This document shows, one piece after another, positions 26,044 to 34,486 of a stretch of 64,000 nucleotides of DNA (the first letter of the stretch is position 1; each line of letters opens with the position of its first letter). The notes beneath the pieces were generated by a model, which worked only from the letters and a program-made list of their open reading frames with translations, searched no databases and was not told the origin of the DNA. The stretch covers positions 558,001 through 622,000 of the forward strand of contig NZ_JBGNYA010000001.1 of NCBI RefSeq assembly GCF_041477585.1, in the 5' to 3' direction. The position numbers were made by a program, and so were the translations under genes. The DNA is from Halobellus sp. MBLA0158 (GTDB taxonomy: Archaea; Halobacteriota; Halobacteria; Halobacteriales; Haloferacaceae).

Positions 26044-26472
26044 ATGACACAACAGTACTCCACGCGGTGGCTCGTCGGCGGCGTCGTCGCCCTGGCCGCG
26101 CTGGTGTTTCTCGCGCCGCTCCTGGTCGGTGGCGGCGCGATGGGCTGGGGCGGAATGGGCGCCGGAATGACCGGCGGAATGGGTAGCGGAACGTGGGGCC
26201 CGATGCACGGCGGCTGGATGATGGACGGTGCGACGGCGGGAGCGGGTGGCTGGTGGTGGCTCCTGCTCGCCGCGCTGTGGCGACTCCTCGTGCTCGCGGC
26301 CCTCGTCGGCGGCGGGTACCTCCTGTACCGCGCCGTCGTCGGCGACGGCGTCGGCGATGTCGACGGCACGGGCGCCGACCCGGCCATCCGCGAACTGCGG
26401 ACGGCCTACGCCCGCGGCGACCTCTCCGACGAGGAGTACGAGCGCCGCCGCGAACGCCTCGAAAACGAGTGA
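26044..26472 (+). CDS. SHOCT-domain membrane protein
   Basis: 142 residues from the ATG at 26044. Two membrane helices (about 9-30 and 70-95) flank a Gly/Met/Trp-rich loop (MGWGGMGAGMTGGMGSG...HGGWMM) with many methionines and a histidine, a composition typical of surface Cu(I)-contacting loops. The C-terminal 30 residues (IRELRTAYARGDLSDEEYERR) form a SHOCT domain, a short oligomerisation motif. Position within the copper block supports a copper-related membrane role. Alternative GTG starts upstream (26011) are less likely. Confidence 0.78.
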   Translation: MTQQYSTRWLVGGVVALAALVFLAPLLVGGGAMGWGGMGAGMTGGMGSGTWGPMHGGWMMDGATAGAGGWWWLLLAALWRLLVLAALVGGGYLLYRAVVGDGVGDVDGTGADPAIRELRTAYARGDLSDEEYERRRERLENE

Positions 26473-26509
26473 TCAGACGCTCACGGCGGCCGTCTCGGCC
26501 CTTCGGCCG

Positions 26510-26710
26510 CTACGCCGACGCCTCGTAGCCGGCGTCGTCGACGGCCGCGACGAGGGAATCGACGTCGGCGTCGCCCTCGACCGTGGCCGACTCGGCGTCT
26601 CGGTCGGCCGTCGCGGACTCGACGCCCGCGACCGACTCCAAGGCCTCCTCGACGGTCTGTTCGCAGTGGCCGCAGCTCATCCCTTCGACGGTGATCGTAC
26701 GCGTCGTCAT
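26510..26710 (-). CDS. copZ: Copper chaperone, HMA domain (CopZ-like)
   Basis: 66 residues, a single heavy-metal-associated domain with GMSCGHC at residues 10-16 (C13, C16), the Cu(I) site. It should deliver copper to CopA, encoded 0.8 kb away, and buffer cytosolic Cu. It is divergent from the TRASH regulator, and the intergenic region carries a copy of the block's shared semi-palindrome 71 bases upstream of this gene. Confidence 0.92.
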   Translation of the reverse strand: MTTRTITVEGMSCGHCEQTVEEALESVAGVESATADRDAESATVEGDADVDSLVAAVDDAGYEASA

Positions 26711-26780
26711 CGCCTCTCGCTAGGGGCTGCCCGTCTATGCCGATTTTCGTTTTCGTGGTTCGGATTCTCCCCCGGGGTTC

Positions 26781-26797
26781 GCTTTGGAAACGAAAGG
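26781..26797. promoter_or_regulatory. Copper-operator candidate, copy 2
   Basis: GCTTTGGAAACGAAAGG; its reverse complement matches the 27440 palindrome at 13 of 17 positions. It lies 71 bases upstream of copZ and 43 bases upstream of the regulator gene, so it could control both divergent units. Confidence 0.5.
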
Positions 26798-26839
26798 CAG
26801 GCGGGAAACTGACTTACGACCTCGGGGTTAATTCCCGGT

Positions 26840-27433
26840 ATGTCCACGCTCGACGAGATCGACGTGCGGATCCTCGAACTCCTGGTGGAAGACGCGCGAC
26901 GGCCGTACAGCGACATCGCCGAGCGGGTCGACCTCTCGCCGCCCGCCGTCTCCGATCGGGTGGAGCGCCTGCGCGAATCCGGCGTCATCCGGCGGTTCAC
27001 CGTCGACGTCGACCGCTCGCAGCTCCGCGCCGGCGTGCCCGTGCTCGTGACGCTCGAACTCCCCGCCGACGCCGTCGACGACGTCCGCGACGACGTCCTG
27101 GAGGCCGAGCCGGTCGAGCACGTCTTCGTCACCGCCGAGGGCGACGTGGTGTTCCACGGCCGCCTGCGCGCCGACGCCGTCCGCGAGCAGCTCGACCGGC
27201 TCGTCGACCTCTCGCGCGTCGACGACTACGCGGTGACCGTCGTCGGCGACGTCGAGTGGAGCCCGGCGGTCGGCGGCGCGGAGTTCGCGCTGTCGTGTGC
27301 GGAGTGCGGCAACACCGTCACGAGCGAGGGCCGCAGCGAGCGGTTCGGCGGCGAGCGCTACCACTTCTGTTGTCCCTCCTGTCTGGCGCAGTTCCGCGAG
27401 CGGTACGAGCGGTTCGAGGCCGACGCCGCGTAG
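26840..27433 (+). CDS. Lrp/AsnC regulator with C-terminal TRASH domain
   Basis: 197 residues. An AsnC-type winged HTH (residues 4-60; SPPAVSDRVERLRESGVIRRF) and a RAM-like domain (about 65-140) are followed by a TRASH metal-sensing domain with C153, C156, C177, C178 and C181 (CAECG...FCCPSC). In Halobacterium an Lrp-TRASH protein (VNG1179C) is reported to act in the copper response with the CopA-type ATPase, so the same role is likely here: cytosolic Cu sensor controlling copZ and copA. It sits between them, 92 bases before copA. Confidence 0.9.
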   Translation: MSTLDEIDVRILELLVEDARRPYSDIAERVDLSPPAVSDRVERLRESGVIRRFTVDVDRSQLRAGVPVLVTLELPADAVDDVRDDVLEAEPVEHVFVTAEGDVVFHGRLRADAVREQLDRLVDLSRVDDYAVTVVGDVEWSPAVGGAEFALSCAECGNTVTSEGRSERFGGERYHFCCPSCLAQFRERYERFEADAA

Positions 27434-27439
27434 CTCGGC

Positions 27440-27456
27440 ACTTTCGATTCGAAAGT
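27440..27456. promoter_or_regulatory. Copper-operator candidate, copy 3 (perfect palindrome)
   Basis: ACTTTCGATTCGAAAGT has perfect 8-base arms around a single central base. It is 70 bases upstream of the copA start and right after the stop codon of the TRASH regulator. Confidence 0.6.
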
Positions 27457-27525
27457 TCGGGACCGCTGCGAGTACGGATCCGAAAGGGGAAATCGGCGTA
27501 AGAGAGGGACCCGTACACTAGGACA

Positions 27526-30219
27526 ATGAGTACACGAACCGACCACATCGACGTGATGGGGATGTCCTGTGCCAACTGCTCGCAGACGGTGCAGGGCGCC
27601 GTGGAGGCCCTCGACGGCGTCGAGGAGGCCGCGGTCAACTTCGCGACCGACGAGGCCGCCGTCACCTACGATCCCGAGGAGGCGTCGCTGTCGGCGATCT
27701 ACGACGCGATTGCCGAGGCCGGCTACGATCCCGTCTCGGAGACGGTCTCGATCGCCATCACGGACCTGTCCTGTGCGAACTGCGCGGAGACGAACCAACG
27801 GGCGCTGGAGTCGACGCCGGGCGTCCTCTCGGCGGACGTGAACTTCGCGACCGACGAGGCGTCCGTGACCTACAACCCCGCCGACGCCTCGCTCGACGAC
27901 CTCTACGACGCCATCGCGTCGGCGGGCTACTCGCCGGTGCGAGAGCGCGGTGAGGGAGGCCCCGACGGGGACTCGGGCGAGTCCGACTCCGGCGGCGACG
28001 CCCGCGACGCCGCCCGCAAGGCCGAGATCCGGCGGCAGAAGCGCCTCACGCTCTTCGGGGCCGCGCTCTCGCTGCCGCTCTTGGCGATGCTCGCCGCGCA
28101 CCTCTTCGCGCCCGACCTCCTCCCCGAGACGGTCCCCGGGACGGGCCTGCCGTTCGGCTGGGTCGCGTTCGCGCTCGCGACGCCCGTGCAGGTCGTCCTC
28201 GGGCGGGAGTTCTACGAGAACAGCTACACCGCCCTGGTGCGGAACCGCACGGCCAATATGGACGTGCTGATCGCGCTCGGCTCGACGACGGCGTACCTCT
28301 ACTCGGTGATCGCGCTCGTCGGGATCCTCCCGAACGCGGGGCTGTACTTCGATACGGCCGCGCTCATCCTCGTGTTCATCACGCTCGGGAACTACCTCGA
28401 AGCGCGCTCGAAGGGCCAGGCCTCCGAGGCGCTGCGCTCCCTGCTTGAGATGGAGGCCGACACGGCCACGCTGGTCGAAGACGGCGAGGAGCGCGAGGTG
28501 CCCTTGGACGAGGTGGAAGTCGGCGACCGGATGAAGGTCCGGCCGGGCGAGAAGATCCCGACCGACGGCGTCGTCGTCGACGGCGAGTCCGCGGTCGACG
28601 AGTCGATGGTGACCGGCGAGTCCGTGCCCGTCTCGAAGGCGCCGGGCGACGAGGTCGTCGGCTCGACGGTGAATCAGAACGGCGTCCTCGTGGTCGAGGC
28701 CACGAAGGTCGGCGCCGACACCGCGATCCAGCAGATCGTCCAGACCGTCAAGGAGGCCCAGTCGCGCCAGCCGGAGATCCAGAACCTCGCCGACCGGATC
28801 TCGGCGTACTTCGTGCCCGCGGTCATCGCGAACGCGCTCTTCTGGGCCGCCGTCTGGGCGCTCTTCCCGGCCCAGCTCGCGGGCGTCGTCGAGGCGCTCC
28901 CGCTGTGGGGCGTCGTCGCCGGCGGCCCGGCCGTCGCGGGCGGCACCGTCTCGACGCTCGAATTCGCCGTCCTGGTGTTCGCCTCCGCCGTGCTCATCGC
29001 CTGTCCCTGCGCGCTCGGACTCGCGACGCCCGCGGCGACGATGGTCGGGACCTCTATCGGCGCGCAGAACGGCGTGCTGTTCAAGGGCGGCGACATCTTA
29101 GAGCGCGTCCGCGACGTCGACACGGTCGTCTTCGACAAGACCGGGACGCTGACCGAGGGCGAGATGGCGCTGACAGACGTCGTCCCCGTCGAGCGGGCGG
29201 CCGACGGCGGGCAACTCCGCGAGCGCGACGCGACGGACGCCGGCGACGAGGCCGAGACCGAGCGCTCCGACGCCGAGACCGACCTCCTGCGCCTCGCGGC
29301 CGCGGTCGAACAGCACAGCGAGCACCCGCTGGCTCGCGCCATCGTCGAGGGCGCCGAAGAACGCGGCATCGACCTCCCGGAGGCGACGGACTTCGAGAAC
29401 GTCCCCGGGCAGGGCGTCCGCGCGACGGTCGACGGGGACACGATCCTGGTCGGTAACCGCCGGCTGCTCGAAGCCGCCGGGATCGATCCGACGCCGGCCG
29501 AAGACGCGATGGCGCGGCTCGAATCCGAGGGCAAGACCGCGATGCTCGTCGGGCGGGTCTCCAGCGACGGCGACGAGGAGGCCGATGCGGCCAGCGACGC
29601 TGACGCCGGCGAAGTCCTCGGCGTCGTCGCCGACGCCGACACCGTGAAGCCGAGCGCGGCCGACGCCGTGGCCGCCCTCCGCGAACGCGGCGTCGACGTC
29701 CATATGATCACCGGCGACAACGAGCGGACCGCGCGCGCCGTCGCCGAGGAAGTCGGCATCGATCCCGCGAACGTCCGCGCGGGGGTCCTCCCCGAGGAGA
29801 AGGCCGACGCCGTGGAGTCGATCCAGTCCGACGGGCGGAAGGCGATGATGGTCGGCGACGGCGTCAACGACGCGCCCGCGCTGGCGGCCGCCTTCGTCGG
29901 CACCGCGATCGGCTCCGGAACCGACGTCGCCATCGAGGCCGCCGACGTGACGCTGATGCGCGACGACCCGACCGACGTGGTGAAGGCCATCCGGATCTCC
30001 GCGGGGACGCTCGCGAAGATCAAGCAGAACCTCTTCTGGGCGCTCGGCTACAACACCGCGATGATCCCCCTCGCCTCCCTTGGGCTCCTCCAGCCCATCC
30101 TCGCGGCGGGCGCGATGGCGCTGTCGTCGGTGTCGGTGCTGACAAACAGCCTGCTCTTCCGGCGCTACACGCCGGACCACGACTACCGACTCCTCGGATT
30201 CCTCCGGGGCGGGAACTGA
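27526..30219 (+). CDS. copA: Copper-exporting P1B-type ATPase
   Basis: 897 residues. Two N-terminal HMA domains (GMSCANC, C14/C17; LSCANC, C83/C86), a Gly/Asp linker of about 30 residues, eight membrane helices with the transport motif CPC (C493, C495), phosphorylation site DKTGT (D537), actuator TGES near 370, SEHP in the nucleotide domain, and hinge GDGVNDAP near 785. This set defines a Cu(I) exporter. The nucleotide-binding domain carries two acidic insertions (near 565-585 and 680-695), as expected in a halophile. A TAAGAG-like element sits about 26 bases before the ATG, so the mRNA may be leaderless. Confidence 0.95.
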   Translation: MSTRTDHIDVMGMSCANCSQTVQGAVEALDGVEEAAVNFATDEAAVTYDPEEASLSAIYDAIAEAGYDPVSETVSIAITDLSCANCAETNQRALESTPGVLSADVNFATDEASVTYNPADASLDDLYDAIASAGYSPVRERGEGGPDGDSGESDSGGDARDAARKAEIRRQKRLTLFGAALSLPLLAMLAAHLFAPDLLPETVPGTGLPFGWVAFALATPVQVVLGREFYENSYTALVRNRTANMDVLIALGSTTAYLYSVIALVGILPNAGLYFDTAALILVFITLGNYLEARSKGQASEALRSLLEMEADTATLVEDGEEREVPLDEVEVGDRMKVRPGEKIPTDGVVVDGESAVDESMVTGESVPVSKAPGDEVVGSTVNQNGVLVVEATKVGADTAIQQIVQTVKEAQSRQPEIQNLADRISAYFVPAVIANALFWAAVWALFPAQLAGVVEALPLWGVVAGGPAVAGGTVSTLEFAVLVFASAVLIACPCALGLATPAATMVGTSIGAQNGVLFKGGDILERVRDVDTVVFDKTGTLTEGEMALTDVVPVERAADGGQLRERDATDAGDEAETERSDAETDLLRLAAAVEQHSEHPLARAIVEGAEERGIDLPEATDFENVPGQGVRATVDGDTILVGNRRLLEAAGIDPTPAEDAMARLESEGKTAMLVGRVSSDGDEEADAASDADAGEVLGVVADADTVKPSAADAVAALRERGVDVHMITGDNERTARAVAEEVGIDPANVRAGVLPEEKADAVESIQSDGRKAMMVGDGVNDAPALAAAFVGTAIGSGTDVAIEAADVTLMRDDPTDVVKAIRISAGTLAKIKQNLFWALGYNTAMIPLASLGLLQPILAAGAMALSSVSVLTNSLLFRRYTPDHDYRLLGFLRGGN

Positions 30220-30297
30220 TCGGACTCCTCCGATCCGGTCGGTCGATTCCTGCGCACATCCGAACGGATTTGCCGTCGGAGTCCGAACCCGGCGTCG

Positions 30298-31203
30298 ATG
30301 ACCAAAGTCAACGTCTCCCTCCCTGCGGAGGCGGAAGCCAACGTCCAGGCCTTCATCGACGAGGTCGACGAGCGACTCGCCTCCGACGAGGACACCTGCC
30401 GCGTCGTCACCGAGACGCTCGTCGACCTCCACGGGGACAGAGAGGCGTACGACCGCTGGCAGGCCGGCGAGGAGATCTCGCCCGCAGAGCGCGTTCGGCT
30501 CCAGGGCTATGACCCCTGCAACGCGACGCTGGAATCGGAGTACTACGCCGAGAAGGACGACGACCGATTCCAGCGCTCGAAGTACCTTCAGTGGCTCTGG
30601 CGGCAGTTCGACGCGACGCCGATGGCCGACAACGTCGCCTTCGCGCTCCGGTTCCGGCAGATGCTCGCCGAGCACCTCTTCGAGGAGTGCGGCGACGACT
30701 GCCGCTTCTTCAAGGGCATCACCTTCACCTACGGGCACAACATCTCCGTCGGCGACAACGTCGTCATCCACGACGACGTCCACCTCGACGACCGCGGGAA
30801 GCTGACGATCGGCGACCGCGCGTCGATCTCGGACGACGTCCACCTCTACAGCCACGACCACGACACCGTCGACCAGACGCGGGTCGCGAACTACCACACG
30901 ATCGTCGGCGACGACGCCCGCGTCACCTACGACGCGATGGTCCGCGCGGGCCGTCGCGTCGGCGAGAACGCCATCGTCGGCGCGCGCTCGGTCGTCCAGG
31001 GCGACGTCCCCGACCACCACATCGCCGCGGGCATCCCCGCCAAGAGCCTGAAAGTGAAGGACGGCTGGGAGTCGGCAGCCGATCCCGTCGAGGATCGATT
31101 ACCGAACCGACAGGAGGAACGACGGATCGACTACGACCTGCCCGAGGACCTCGACGCCTTCGACGAGTTCCAGCGGGACCTGACGCCGCCGGACCGCTCC
31201 TGA
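30298..31203 (+). CDS. Left-handed beta-helix acyltransferase (hexapeptide repeat)
   Basis: 301 residues. About 100 N-terminal helical residues lead into the hexapeptide-repeat solenoid (about 135-245; ISVGDNVVIHDDVHL, LTIGDRASISDDVHL, VGENAIVGARSVV) containing the catalytic-type histidines in LYSHDHDTVD near 180, then the usual IAAGIPAKSLK exit. Related enzymes acetylate sugars or antibiotics; the substrate is unknown. The C-terminal 45 residues are acidic and look disordered. Not obviously tied to the copper block, which ends 78 bases upstream. Confidence 0.85.
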   Translation: MTKVNVSLPAEAEANVQAFIDEVDERLASDEDTCRVVTETLVDLHGDREAYDRWQAGEEISPAERVRLQGYDPCNATLESEYYAEKDDDRFQRSKYLQWLWRQFDATPMADNVAFALRFRQMLAEHLFEECGDDCRFFKGITFTYGHNISVGDNVVIHDDVHLDDRGKLTIGDRASISDDVHLYSHDHDTVDQTRVANYHTIVGDDARVTYDAMVRAGRRVGENAIVGARSVVQGDVPDHHIAAGIPAKSLKVKDGWESAADPVEDRLPNRQEERRIDYDLPEDLDAFDEFQRDLTPPDRS

Positions 31204-31227
31204 GGCTCCGACGCCGCCGGCTTGCCC

Positions 31228-32376
31228 CTACTCCGACGACTCCCGCCCGTCGTCCCCGGGCGGTCCTTCAGAGGCACCGGCGCTCGGCCGCAACGCGTCG
31301 CCGTCTCCGGCGGCGTCGGCCCGCGGGAGGGTCACCACGAACGTCGTCCCGGTGGGCTCGTTGTCCTCGACGCGGATGTCGCCGCCGTAGCCGTCCACGA
31401 GCGTCCGCACGAGCGACAGTCCGCCGCCGTCGCCGTCCGGCGGCGACTCGAAGAGCGCCTCCTTCTCCGCGTCTGGAATCCCCGACCCGTTGTCGCTGAC
31501 CCGCAGCGTGACAGCCGCGGCTTCCGCCTCGACGGCGACCTCGATCTCGGGCTCGTCGGCGTCGTTGTGCTCGGCGGCGTTCTCGAGGAGGTTGTCCACG
31601 ACCGACCGCAGCCCGGCGTTCGCGGTGACGGGCGCCCGATCCGGCAGGTCGGTCACGACCGGGACATCGAACGCGTTCTCGGTCTGTGTGGCCATCTCCG
31701 CGGCCATCGAGGCCAGATCGACCGTGTCGAGGTCGGGTTCGCCGATCAGCGTGTTCGTGATCGCCCGCGTGGTCTCGATCCGGGTGAGCGCCTCCGCGGA
31801 CTTCTCTTCGATGACCGCGGAGGAGTCGGGGCCGCGGGCCGGGTCGCCGCTTTCGTCGTCGGCGAGGAGTTCGGCGTGGCCGCGGATCACGTTCAGGTCG
31901 TTGCGGAGGTCGTGCCGGATGAGGCTGTTGACGAAGGTCAGCGCGTCGGTGACGGTCCGCGCCCGGCGGGCGTCCCGCAGCGCCCGGACGTTGTAGTACC
32001 CGGCGACGACGCCGGCCAGCGCCCCGGCCTCGGCCGCGATCAACAGCGGGAAGACGGGCTCGGCAGGGATCCGTCCCTCGAAGAGCCGAACGACGAAGGT
32101 CGCACCGATCGCCGCGACGAACAGCGCGCTCCCGCCGACACACCACTGAGCGATCCGGCGGTGGTCCGCGGCCGAGAGCCCCCGCTTGGAGAGCCAGTAC
32201 CCGACGTACGCGAGTGCGAGCGCGGGCACGCTGTCCAGCACGAACGCGGCGACCGGACCGCCCACGCTGCGCAGGGCTCTGGCCTCTTGCCTGTAGTGGA
32301 CGAGCGCGACCAGGAACAACGCCGCGCCGTACCCGACAATGAGCCACGGATATGGGTCCCGACCTCTCCGATCCAT
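31228..32376 (-). CDS. Membrane sensor histidine kinase
   Basis: 382 residues from the ATG at 32374-32376 (MDRRGRDPYPWLIVGYGAAL), preferred because a TATA-like CAATACTC lies about 30 bases upstream; an ATG at 32481 would add 35 unremarkable residues. Four membrane helices (about 10-130), no separate sensory domain, then dimerisation helix with H-box LIRHDLRNDLN near 155-165, N-box NLLENAAEHN near 270, G1 DNGSGIP near 310 and a GGGLSLV G2 box near 335. Probably senses a membrane or envelope cue. The HalX regulator at 32871 is on the same strand upstream, separated by tRNA-Gly; pairing is possible. Confidence 0.88.
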   Translation of the reverse strand: MDRRGRDPYPWLIVGYGAALFLVALVHYRQEARALRSVGGPVAAFVLDSVPALALAYVGYWLSKRGLSAADHRRIAQWCVGGSALFVAAIGATFVVRLFEGRIPAEPVFPLLIAAEAGALAGVVAGYYNVRALRDARRARTVTDALTFVNSLIRHDLRNDLNVIRGHAELLADDESGDPARGPDSSAVIEEKSAEALTRIETTRAITNTLIGEPDLDTVDLASMAAEMATQTENAFDVPVVTDLPDRAPVTANAGLRSVVDNLLENAAEHNDADEPEIEVAVEAEAAAVTLRVSDNGSGIPDAEKEALFESPPDGDGGGLSLVRTLVDGYGGDIRVEDNEPTGTTFVVTLPRADAAGDGDALRPSAGASEGPPGDDGRESSE

Positions 32377-32668
32377 ACCCACACATCGACGGTGCCAGTG
32401 ATGAGTATTGTGCCGGACGAACCCGCCGACTGCGACTCGGTGGATTCCGTTCTCGAAGCGGGGTTTCGTTTCCTCGGCCATTCACTACACCAGCGCCCGA
32501 TATCCACCGACCTCGACGGTCGAACGTCGATCCTCTCTCCTAATGGTCCTGACAGGAGTGGTGAATAGCCATACCGCGATAGGGAAGTAGGTGCTCAGCG
32601 TAACGTCGATGGTCCATTTGGTTTATTTCATAACTTATTTGCCGTAAAATATCTCGTTAGCGCCCTTA

Positions 32669-32682
32669 TGCGCCGGCCGGGA
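32669..32682. repeat. Duplicate of tRNA-Gly 3' end
   Basis: TGCGCCGGCCGGGA is identical to the 3' end of the tRNA-Gly gene (32742-32755), 73 bases away on its downstream side. Short, but in the position of an attachment-site scar. Confidence 0.6.
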
Positions 32683-32741
32683 GTCCCGCGAGTGAACGGA
32701 GTGAGTGAGGGGGACGTCGGCCGGCAAACGACCGCGGGGAG

Positions 32742-32812
32742 TGCGCCGGCCGGGAATTGAACCCGGGCTAGTGGCTTGGGAAGCCACTGTCCTACCACTG
32801 GACCACCGGCGC
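32742..32812 (-). tRNA. tRNA-Gly (anticodon CCC)
   Basis: Minus-strand cloverleaf: acceptor GCGCCGG/CCGGCGC, anticodon stem GTGGC/GCCAC around loop TTCCCAA (anticodon CCC), T-arm CCGGGTTCAATTCCCGG, discriminator A. 71 nt, no encoded CCA, no intron. Confidence 0.95.
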
Positions 32813-32837
32813 GCAGTTGAAACAGAGCCACAGCCTC

Positions 32838-32848
32838 GACTTAAGGAT
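32838..32848 (-). promoter_or_regulatory. tRNA-Gly promoter
   Basis: Minus-strand TCCTTAAGTCG; the TTAAG core is centred about 29 bases before the tRNA 5' end. Confidence 0.5.
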
Positions 32849-32870
32849 GACGGAACGCCGAATCGCCGTC

Positions 32871-33434
32871 TCACGCGTCCAGCCGGTAGAAGAGCGCCTC
32901 GAAGTCGTCGCCGCTCAGCTCTTCCATATGCGACTCCGACTCCGCTCTGAGCTCTTGGATTTCGGCCTCCAGGCTCTGGAACCGCTCGTCGGACTCCAGC
33001 TCCGACTTCGGTAGTTCGGCGAGCAGCGCCTCCCGCTGTGAGAGGCGCATAAAGAACTCCCGGAGGGTTTCCGTATACTCCGACCGGCGAAGCAGTCGGT
33101 CGATGACGTCCCCGAGTTGGCTCTCCTCGACGGGCTTTGTGATGTAGGCGTCGAAGCCCATCTCCAGGATGTCGAAGTCGGGATCGACGGCCGTGATCAT
33201 CGCGATGGCGCACTCCGGGAACTCCGCGCGGACCTTCTGGAGCACCTCGTCGCCCGACATCCCCGGCATCCGACGGTCCAAGAGCACCACGTCGACTGAC
33301 TCGTCCACCCGTTCGATTGCGGTCTCGCCGTCGTAGGCCGTCTCGACGGCGTAGTCGTCCGCGAGCCACGCCGCGTACAGGTCGGCCAGGTCGCGCTCGT
33401 CGTCGACGATCAGAACGTTCGGACGGTCGGCCAT
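32871..33434 (-). CDS. HalX-domain response regulator
   Basis: 187 residues. Receiver domain (1-120) with acidic pair D11/D12, phospho-acceptor D53 (VVLLDRRMP) and K100 (YITKPV), followed by the haloarchaea-specific HalX output domain (about 125-187; REFFMRLSQREALLAELPKS), a helical coiled-coil-like module of unknown mechanism. It has an intact phosphorylation site, so a kinase partner is expected; the membrane kinase at 31228 is the nearest candidate. The promoter region contains a TATA-like ACTTATTTC about 30 bases upstream. Confidence 0.92.
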   Translation of the reverse strand: MADRPNVLIVDDERDLADLYAAWLADDYAVETAYDGETAIERVDESVDVVLLDRRMPGMSGDEVLQKVRAEFPECAIAMITAVDPDFDILEMGFDAYITKPVEESQLGDVIDRLLRRSEYTETLREFFMRLSQREALLAELPKSELESDERFQSLEAEIQELRAESESHMEELSGDDFEALFYRLDA

Positions 33435-33560
33435 TGTGTTGGCTCTACTACATTATGGGTCGTCGGAGAAATAAGTCTTCTTCCGGCCGCCGAGCGCTCG
33501 TGGCGTCTCCGTCTTCTGACCTATCCACGCGCCGTTCTGCGACGATTCCGGACGTCAAGA

Positions 33561-33566
33561 TTTATA
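33561..33566 (+). promoter_or_regulatory. Promoter of the 33590 gene
   Basis: TTTATA centred 26 bases before the ATG at 33590; predicts a leaderless mRNA and supports that start. Confidence 0.65.
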
Positions 33567-33589
33567 GTCCGCCTCCAGTAGTGTCCGGT

Positions 33590-34453
33590 ATGCGAGACGA
33601 CGAGGACGAGTCCCACGCGGTCGACGACGACCGCTCCTCGTCGCTTTCGGACCTCGCCGATCGGCTCGACGACGACCCCGAGGTCGACACGGACAGGGGC
33701 AGGGACGACGCCGACGAGGGCACCAAGCCGACGCTCTCGGACCTGGCCGACTCGATCAGCCGACGGCGCGGGGCCGGCGCCGACGTCGACGACGCGGACC
33801 TCGCGGAGTGGGACTTCGTCTCCGGCGACGCGGCGGACGGCGAGCCGCTGGACCCCAAGACCGAAGCCGTCCTGGAGCTGACCGGCGAAGCCGCGAACGT
33901 CCTCCTCAGCGGTCCCGGAGACGTCCCGGCCGAAGAGAGCCTCTGCTCGCGGCTGATGTCTTCTTCGGACGATGGGCCGGTCAATCTGCTCGTGATCGCG
34001 ATCACCGAGACGCCGAGCGAGCGGCTCTCGGTCCTGGAGAACTACCTCTCGGGGCCGGTCGGCGAGACGGCCGTCGTCGACGTCCGGAACTACAACCGCG
34101 AGGTCAACTACGAGCAGTACGACGGCCCCGTCGACATCCGCACCGTCTCCAGTCCGCAGGACCTCCGCCGGATCGGTATCGTGACGAGCAAACTCCTCTC
34201 CAACTGGGAGGAGGCGCCCGGCGAGACGCGGCTGTGCTTTCACTCGCTGTCGGACCTGCTCCGCCTGAACGACGACCGCCAGCGGGTGTTTCGATTCCTC
34301 CACGTGCTTCGGGGTCGGGTCCGCGCCGCCGGCGCGCGCGCGCACTTCCACCTCGATCCCACCCGACACGACGACCCCGACGTCGGGACCTTCGAGTCGC
34401 TGTTCGATACGGTGTTGCAGTTCGACGAGGACGGCTCCGTCTCGCTGTTGTAG
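33590..34453 (+). CDS. DUF7504-type haloarchaeal protein (degenerate RecA/KaiC-like)
   Basis: 287 residues. The first 90 residues are acidic and repeat a SLSDLADRLDDD / TLSDLADSISRR motif. Residues 100-285 form an alpha/beta domain: NVLLSGPGDVPAEE, NLLVIAITETPSERL, IVTSKLLSNW, RLCFHSLSDLLRLNDD and FRFLHVLRGRVRA. The strand order and the HSLSDLL segment resemble RecA/KaiC-like proteins, but no Walker A motif is present, so ATP binding is unlikely. The DUF7504 name is from memory. Commonly such proteins neighbour two-component genes, as here. Function unknown. Confidence 0.72.
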   Translation: MRDDEDESHAVDDDRSSSLSDLADRLDDDPEVDTDRGRDDADEGTKPTLSDLADSISRRRGAGADVDDADLAEWDFVSGDAADGEPLDPKTEAVLELTGEAANVLLSGPGDVPAEESLCSRLMSSSDDGPVNLLVIAITETPSERLSVLENYLSGPVGETAVVDVRNYNREVNYEQYDGPVDIRTVSSPQDLRRIGIVTSKLLSNWEEAPGETRLCFHSLSDLLRLNDDRQRVFRFLHVLRGRVRAAGARAHFHLDPTRHDDPDVGTFESLFDTVLQFDEDGSVSLL

Positions 34454-34486
34454 CCGAGCTTTACCTGAGGACCTGGCCGCCGGCCA

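Noticed and set aside
25080-26387. N-terminal extension of the SLC13 gene to 1047 residues
   Set aside because: It is antisense to the DUF4396 and SHOCT genes; the first membrane helix starts at the ATG at 25079.
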